NCBI GenBank assembly: GCA_016938535.1
Contig: JAFGUL010000162.1
Location: 1-18,761 of the forward strand
Length of the DNA: 18,761 nucleotides
Source: Candidatus Delongbacteria bacterium
GTDB lineage: Bacteria; Delongbacteria; UBA4055
Direction of reading: 5' to 3'
The notes under the pieces were generated by a model. That model made no database searches, was not told where the DNA came from, and saw nothing but the letters and a program-made list of their open reading frames with translations. Positions 15,724-18,761 of the stretch are shown here, one piece after another. The first letter of the stretch is position 1; every line of letters begins with the position of its first letter. Both the position numbers and the translations under genes were made by a program.

Positions 15724-17061
15724 CTACTTTATAGTCTCCGATTCCGGAAGTCCGTATTCTTCTACCATTCTGATATCCATGTGTTCAAGAGCGTCTAGTA
15801 TAGGATTATAGATGCCGGGCAGTACAGGAATGTGAACGCCTTTTTCTGATATCTCACCGTCAAGGATCATCTTAACTCCGACTGCCGCAGGGAGAGCTAC
15901 AGTCCTTGCTATGGAAGTGTCAGTTTCCTGAGTCCCGAAATCAAGCATTCTGGATTTTATTACTTCTTTTTTCCCGTCAGGATATGAGGCGAGGAAAGTA
16001 TGCTGCATAACCACCATATCTCTTTCTTTCTCACCAACCATCATTTTTGAAATCATAAGATCCGCAACTACCTCGAAAGGTGAATCTTCAGTCCTGCCGA
16101 TCTTTTCACCGCTGAAAAGGCCGAGCCATTCGAAAGCGTCAAGAATTCGTGAATCAGGGCTGATGCCGATGTGCTTAGCTACGGAAGTCCTTATTCCTTC
16201 AGCACTGCCCGTTCCGATAAGAGCTGCCATCATATCTGCATAAGTTTTCCCGTTGAGGTCAATTTTGTCATAAGAAAGAAGATTGCAGGCTTTCATAGCG
16301 TCGATATTCTCACACCATCTGTCATACCTGAAGGTTCCTCTGAACATTGTTTTAGTTTCAGGAATTCCGTAAAGTTTGACATAAGGTACCGAATCTCTGT
16401 TCGGATAGACTTCAAGCGGTCCGACTTCGGGGAAATCAAGTTTGATCGGGTTCTTGAACAGGTCCTGAGTCGGAATATATTTAACTGCGCCGTGGCGGAG
16501 ATAATTTCCGTCATTATTGCCGGCCATTACAACGCCCTTGGGTGCCCATGTAAACTTGTAATTGAAAGGATTTTTTTCAACTTCCGGAGCTACCAGCGCT
16601 CCGCAGAAGGAGTAGAATTCCTCAACATTTCCGCCCTTGTTGTGAACGTGATCGATTATTCTCATAGCCGACATGTGATCTATACCCGGGTCAAGTCCCA
16701 GCTCGTTAAGAATGATGATCCCTGCGTCTTTGGCAGCCTGATCAAGAGCCATCATCTCAGGCTTAACATAAGAAGTTGTGACCATGTTCTTTTTGTGCTT
16801 GATACACATTTTTGCTACCATGACATGATGCGCATAGGGAAGTAGACTGACAGAGAGGTCATGTTCTAAAACCATTTTGTCCAGAGTCTGTTCGTCTTCG
16901 ACTGTCCAAGCTACCGCAGTACCGTTCGGGTGACCGTTTATCATCCCGTCGGCTTTAGATTTTGTTCTTGTTGCTACTGTAACTGCAAAATTGTGGTCGA
17001 GAAGATATCTCACTATCGGTTTTACGACCATTCCTGCTCCCAGGATCAGTACTTTTTTCAT
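15724..17061 (-). CDS. Saccharopine dehydrogenase (glutamate-forming type, AASS C-terminal-half homologue)
   Basis: A 445-residue cytoplasmic enzyme of the LYS9/AASS saccharopine dehydrogenase family, which interconverts saccharopine with aminoadipate semialdehyde plus glutamate using NAD(P). The Rossmann motif is at the start (VLILGAGMVVKPIVRYL, glycines at 8 and 10), with ATRTKSKA at the end of the second strand. The family signature ELGLDPGIDHMSAMRIID is near residues 120-137, and SFCGALVAPE plus the middle motif TFRYDRWCENI complete the substrate domain. The length matches a stand-alone reductase or the C-terminal half of eukaryotic AASS. It lies 12 bases downstream of the lysine-ketoglutarate reductase gene, with CGGAG upstream of the ATG (about 17068-17072) overlapping that gene's end region. 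The direction of flux is not shown by sequence; lysine degradation is the likelier reading, because the partner is AASS-like. Confidence 0.88.
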   Translation of the reverse strand: MKKVLILGAGMVVKPIVRYLLDHNFAVTVATRTKSKADGMINGHPNGTAVAWTVEDEQTLDKMVLEHDLSVSLLPYAHHVMVAKMCIKHKKNMVTTSYVKPEMMALDQAAKDAGIIILNELGLDPGIDHMSAMRIIDHVHNKGGNVEEFYSFCGALVAPEVEKNPFNYKFTWAPKGVVMAGNNDGNYLRHGAVKYIPTQDLFKNPIKLDFPEVGPLEVYPNRDSVPYVKLYGIPETKTMFRGTFRYDRWCENIDAMKACNLLSYDKIDLNGKTYADMMAALIGTGSAEGIRTSVAKHIGISPDSRILDAFEWLGLFSGEKIGRTEDSPFEVVADLMISKMMVGEKERDMVVMQHTFLASYPDGKKEVIKSRMLDFGTQETDTSIARTVALPAAVGVKMILDGEISEKGVHIPVLPGIYNPILDALEHMDIRMVEEYGLPESETIK

Positions 17062-17073
17062 TTTGTTCTCCGT

Positions 17074-18372
17074 TTATTTTAGATAGTTCTGAATATATTT
17101 GTAGTCCGGTGTAAACTCGCCCTTCAAAAGGATGAGAGCCTTTTTGATCTCAGAAGGGAGTTCAATTTCGCTGTAAGGTTTACTGAAATCGCATTCCGCT
17201 ATTGCTTTTACGAACGGATATAGTGCTTTGCTGAAAAAACCGGAAGATTCTCTCGGAAGTTCGCTGGGCAGAATGTCCACGCTCATCATCAGAAGGCCCT
17301 TACCTTCATGTCCCATCTCGAAAGTTCTTTTCTCCGTGTTATAGACAAAGATCGGATCGTCAATGTGAGTACCCATTTCAGTACATTCAACTGAACCGTT
17401 GACATCACAGGTTACGTCCCCGATGACCTTAAGCTTGAAATCCTCAGAATAATTCTTTTCAAGATAATCCTTAGTTACTATCCTCGGATATTCCGGCGAC
17501 CAGTACATGCAGTTCATCAGGATACTCATCTCCGGAATATACTGTTCGAATATGCTTCTGTATTCACCGGGATTATTATAGTAGTGCTGAAGTTCGAAAG
17601 GTTTGTTTTCCTTATGTTCCGAAAGATGCTCTTCTTTGAATATCACTTTGTATATCTTTTTGGTCGAGTAATCTGAATTTTTCAGGTCTTGCAGTTCTTC
17701 CGGAGTGATCTCTTCGTGCGGAAGAATATCCAATATCTCCTGTGCGCCTTTTGACACATTTCCGTAACCTGTGAAGCCAACAACGAAAGGGCAGAGCTCT
17801 TCAGGAAGACCGTTCTTCCCGATATCTTTTGAGATGTCCTTCAGGACCTCCTTGGCCTCCAGCAGTGAATTGTATGTTCTTGCCTGCTTTAGCTTGAGGA
17901 AAGGTGTGCTTATCCCCAGATACTGGTACCTTAAGCCTGCCGACCATATGGAATTGATCATTCCGGCAAGTCCTGCGAAATTACCGAAGAATATCAGCCT
18001 TCTGTTCTTGTCGTCAGCCACTTTTTCGTAATCAATTAGATTGACTTTCTTTTCGATCATAGTCTTCAGCATAGGCATATTATATTTCTGGCCTTTGATT
18101 ATATGGGAGAAGAACACGTAAGTTTTGTTCTCTTCGAAAGAGGGGATTGTGACCTCTTTTACCCCGAAGATCACATCGGCGTCATTCATGTTGTCAGCAA
18201 GAACCGCTCCGGCGGCTTTATACTCATCGTTCTTAAAAATCCTCTTTCCGCATTTCTCGACTATGATCTTTAAGCCTGTGTCAGTCAGCTTTTTAACATC
18301 TTCGGGAACAAGCGGAACCCTTCTTTCAAGTTCGTATTTGTCTTCGTGTCTGATTCCTATTACGGCAGCCAT
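17074..18372 (-). CDS. Lysine-ketoglutarate reductase-like protein (AASS N-terminal-half homologue, AlaDH/PNT fold)
   Basis: A 432-residue protein matching the N-terminal half of eukaryotic aminoadipate semialdehyde synthase, which condenses lysine with 2-oxoglutarate to saccharopine using NAD(P)H. It opens with GIRHEDKYELERRVPLVPEDV, the alanine-dehydrogenase/PNT N-terminal motif as modified in AASS, followed by VKEV and TYVFFSHIIKGQ. The nucleotide-binding region reads VVGFTGYGNVSKGAQEIL (about residues 197-214), close to the AASS GNVSKGAQ motif, and the downstream segments PEELQDL and GDVTCDVNGSVECT also fit. It is the promoter-proximal gene of a two-gene operon with saccharopine dehydrogenase. 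AGGAG at 18380-18384 precedes the ATG, and a good promoter is present. The bacterial enzyme's exact substrate is inferred from family and partner. Confidence 0.87.
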   Translation of the reverse strand: MAAVIGIRHEDKYELERRVPLVPEDVKKLTDTGLKIIVEKCGKRIFKNDEYKAAGAVLADNMNDADVIFGVKEVTIPSFEENKTYVFFSHIIKGQKYNMPMLKTMIEKKVNLIDYEKVADDKNRRLIFFGNFAGLAGMINSIWSAGLRYQYLGISTPFLKLKQARTYNSLLEAKEVLKDISKDIGKNGLPEELCPFVVGFTGYGNVSKGAQEILDILPHEEITPEELQDLKNSDYSTKKIYKVIFKEEHLSEHKENKPFELQHYYNNPGEYRSIFEQYIPEMSILMNCMYWSPEYPRIVTKDYLEKNYSEDFKLKVIGDVTCDVNGSVECTEMGTHIDDPIFVYNTEKRTFEMGHEGKGLLMMSVDILPSELPRESSGFFSKALYPFVKAIAECDFSKPYSEIELPSEIKKALILLKGEFTPDYKYIQNYLK

Positions 18373-18407
18373 ATTTCAGCTCCTTTTTTTAATTCAAAAG
18401 CGGATGC

Positions 18408-18436
18408 AATTTATTTTAGCTTATGTGTAATGTCAA
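18408..18436 (-). promoter_or_regulatory. Sigma-70 promoter for the saccharopine-pathway operon
   Basis: On the minus strand a consensus TTGACA (18431-18436) and TAAATT (18408-18413) are separated by 17 bases. The -10 box ends 35 bases before the ATG, and an AGGAG ribosome site lies between. It occupies the 82-base gap after the STAS gene, so the operon can be expressed independently. Confidence 0.7.
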
Positions 18437-18454
18437 GTTATAAATTATGCCAAA

Positions 18455-18742
18455 TTATTCGAAAAGAACCCTGTTTTTGAAGTTTATCACGTCGAATATC
18501 TTCATCAGAGGGCCGCCGGTATTCTTGAATGTGAAGTCCAGTTCAGGTCTGTCGCACAGGATTATAAGATTTGACAGGCTGTATGATTCTATGAAATCCA
18601 CACCCGAAAAGTCAATCGTAAACCTTTTAAAATCCTCAGAGATCAGATCTTTTACGGCTGTCACAAAATCTCTGGAATCGTTATCTCTGAGGTCGCCTCC
18701 GATCGTTATGACCGCTGTTCTTCCTTTTTTCTCTACTTTCAT
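18455..18742 (-). CDS. STAS-domain protein (anti-sigma factor antagonist-like)
   Basis: A 95-residue single-domain STAS protein. The fold pattern is clear: an N-terminal strand pair ending VITIGGDLRDND, helix DFVTAVKDLI, central strand KRFTIDFSGVDFIES, helix YSLSNLIILC, then LDFTFKNTGGPLMKIFDVINF. Such proteins normally bind an anti-sigma serine kinase and are switched by phosphorylation of a Ser/Thr after the Asp/Glu-Ser of the F-x-(D/E)-S-S-G motif. Here that segment reads FIESYSLS, with Tyr where the phospho-Ser and Ser where the following Gly usually stand, so classic switching may not apply. The ATG appears to overlap the stop of a preceding gene mostly beyond the window, and no strong ribosome site is seen. 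Its partner is unknown, and no terminator is evident after it. Confidence 0.82.
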   Translation of the reverse strand: MKVEKKGRTAVITIGGDLRDNDSRDFVTAVKDLISEDFKRFTIDFSGVDFIESYSLSNLIILCDRPELDFTFKNTGGPLMKIFDVINFKNRVLFE

Positions 18743-18761
18743 TAACTGACCAGCTTTTTCA
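18742..18761 (-). CDS. Possible 3' end of an upstream gene (last codons only)
   Basis: On the minus strand the window edge holds a frame reading KKLVS then TAA, whose last base is the A of the STAS start codon (TAATG). This resembles the coupled overlap seen at iorA/iorB and would explain the weak ribosome site of the STAS gene. Six codons are too few to identify a product; the call rests on the overlap pattern alone. Confidence 0.3.

Noticed and set aside
16171..16845. Open frame of 224 codons on the plus strand opposite the saccharopine dehydrogenase gene
   Set aside because: It lies wholly antisense to a well-supported enzyme, shows no recognisable domain and has a composition rich in Ser, His, Ile and Arg, typical of a shadow frame.
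18373..18454. Possible lysine riboswitch ahead of the saccharopine operon
   Set aside because: The gap is only 82 bases, is AT-rich and is filled by a promoter and ribosome site; it is too short for a lysine riboswitch and no conserved core is seen.
18447..18749. Plus-strand open frame of 100 codons covering the STAS gene
   Set aside because: The minus-strand frame has a complete STAS fold pattern; the opposite frame has none.
1..18761. Mobile element, phage, defence island, CRISPR array, tRNA or rRNA
   Set aside because: No transposase, integrase, terminal repeats, spaced direct repeats or RNA-gene signatures were seen; genes are housekeeping or metabolic with uniform composition.

Overview
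The window reads as a compact stretch of chromosome from a Gram-negative, probably anaerobic bacterium of moderate G+C (about 40-45% by eye). The envelope is indicated by a MurG-family enzyme and a signal-peptide-bearing Omp85-type beta-barrel. Anaerobic metabolism is indicated by a ferredoxin-dependent indolepyruvate oxidoreductase (IorAB). Shine-Dalgarno sites are common, and three promoters follow the ordinary sigma-70 layout with 17-nt spacers, which argues against Bacteroidota proper. A deep FCB-type or spirochaete-like candidate phylum would fit, but no marker here fixes the lineage.

Layout: (1) 1-1743, + strand: the 3' part of coaBC (coenzyme A synthesis) followed by a secreted FecR-domain protein, ending at a strong terminator. 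(2) 1797-6151, + strand: iorA, iorB and a MurG-family glycosyltransferase carrying about 240 extra C-terminal residues that look like five HEAT repeats; the three genes are tightly packed. (3) 6154-10311, - strand: a classic MoxR AAA ATPase, DUF58 protein and membrane transglutaminase-like operon. (4) 10479-14530, + strand from a divergent promoter region: a secreted-TPR/transmembrane histidine kinase, an M24 aminopeptidase P, an IscU/NifU-N-like scaffold lacking the third cysteine, and a DUF1858 CxxC protein, closed by a terminator that can work in both directions. (5) 14560-15600, - strand: a POTRA-less Omp85/surface-antigen barrel with its own promoter. (6) 15724-18372, - strand: separate lysine-ketoglutarate reductase and saccharopine dehydrogenase genes, in the same order as the two halves of eukaryotic AASS, with promoter and terminator. 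(7) 18455-18742, - strand: a STAS-domain protein.

The clearest functional units are the IorAB enzyme (aryl-pyruvate oxidation to acyl-CoA with reduced ferredoxin), the MoxR/DUF58/transglutaminase module (envelope-linked, function poorly known), the IscU-like/DUF1858 pair (probable Fe-S or sulfur/redox role) and the saccharopine-pathway pair (lysine to glutamate plus aminoadipate semialdehyde, or the reverse). No tRNA, rRNA, mobile element or CRISPR array was seen, and no gene-free stretch exceeds 300 bases. No wholly new defence or mobile system was found. The most unusual items are the MurG-HEAT fusion beside iorAB, the replaced cluster ligands in IorA, the Cys-to-His change in the IscU-like protein, and the Tyr at the usual phospho-Ser position of the STAS protein.
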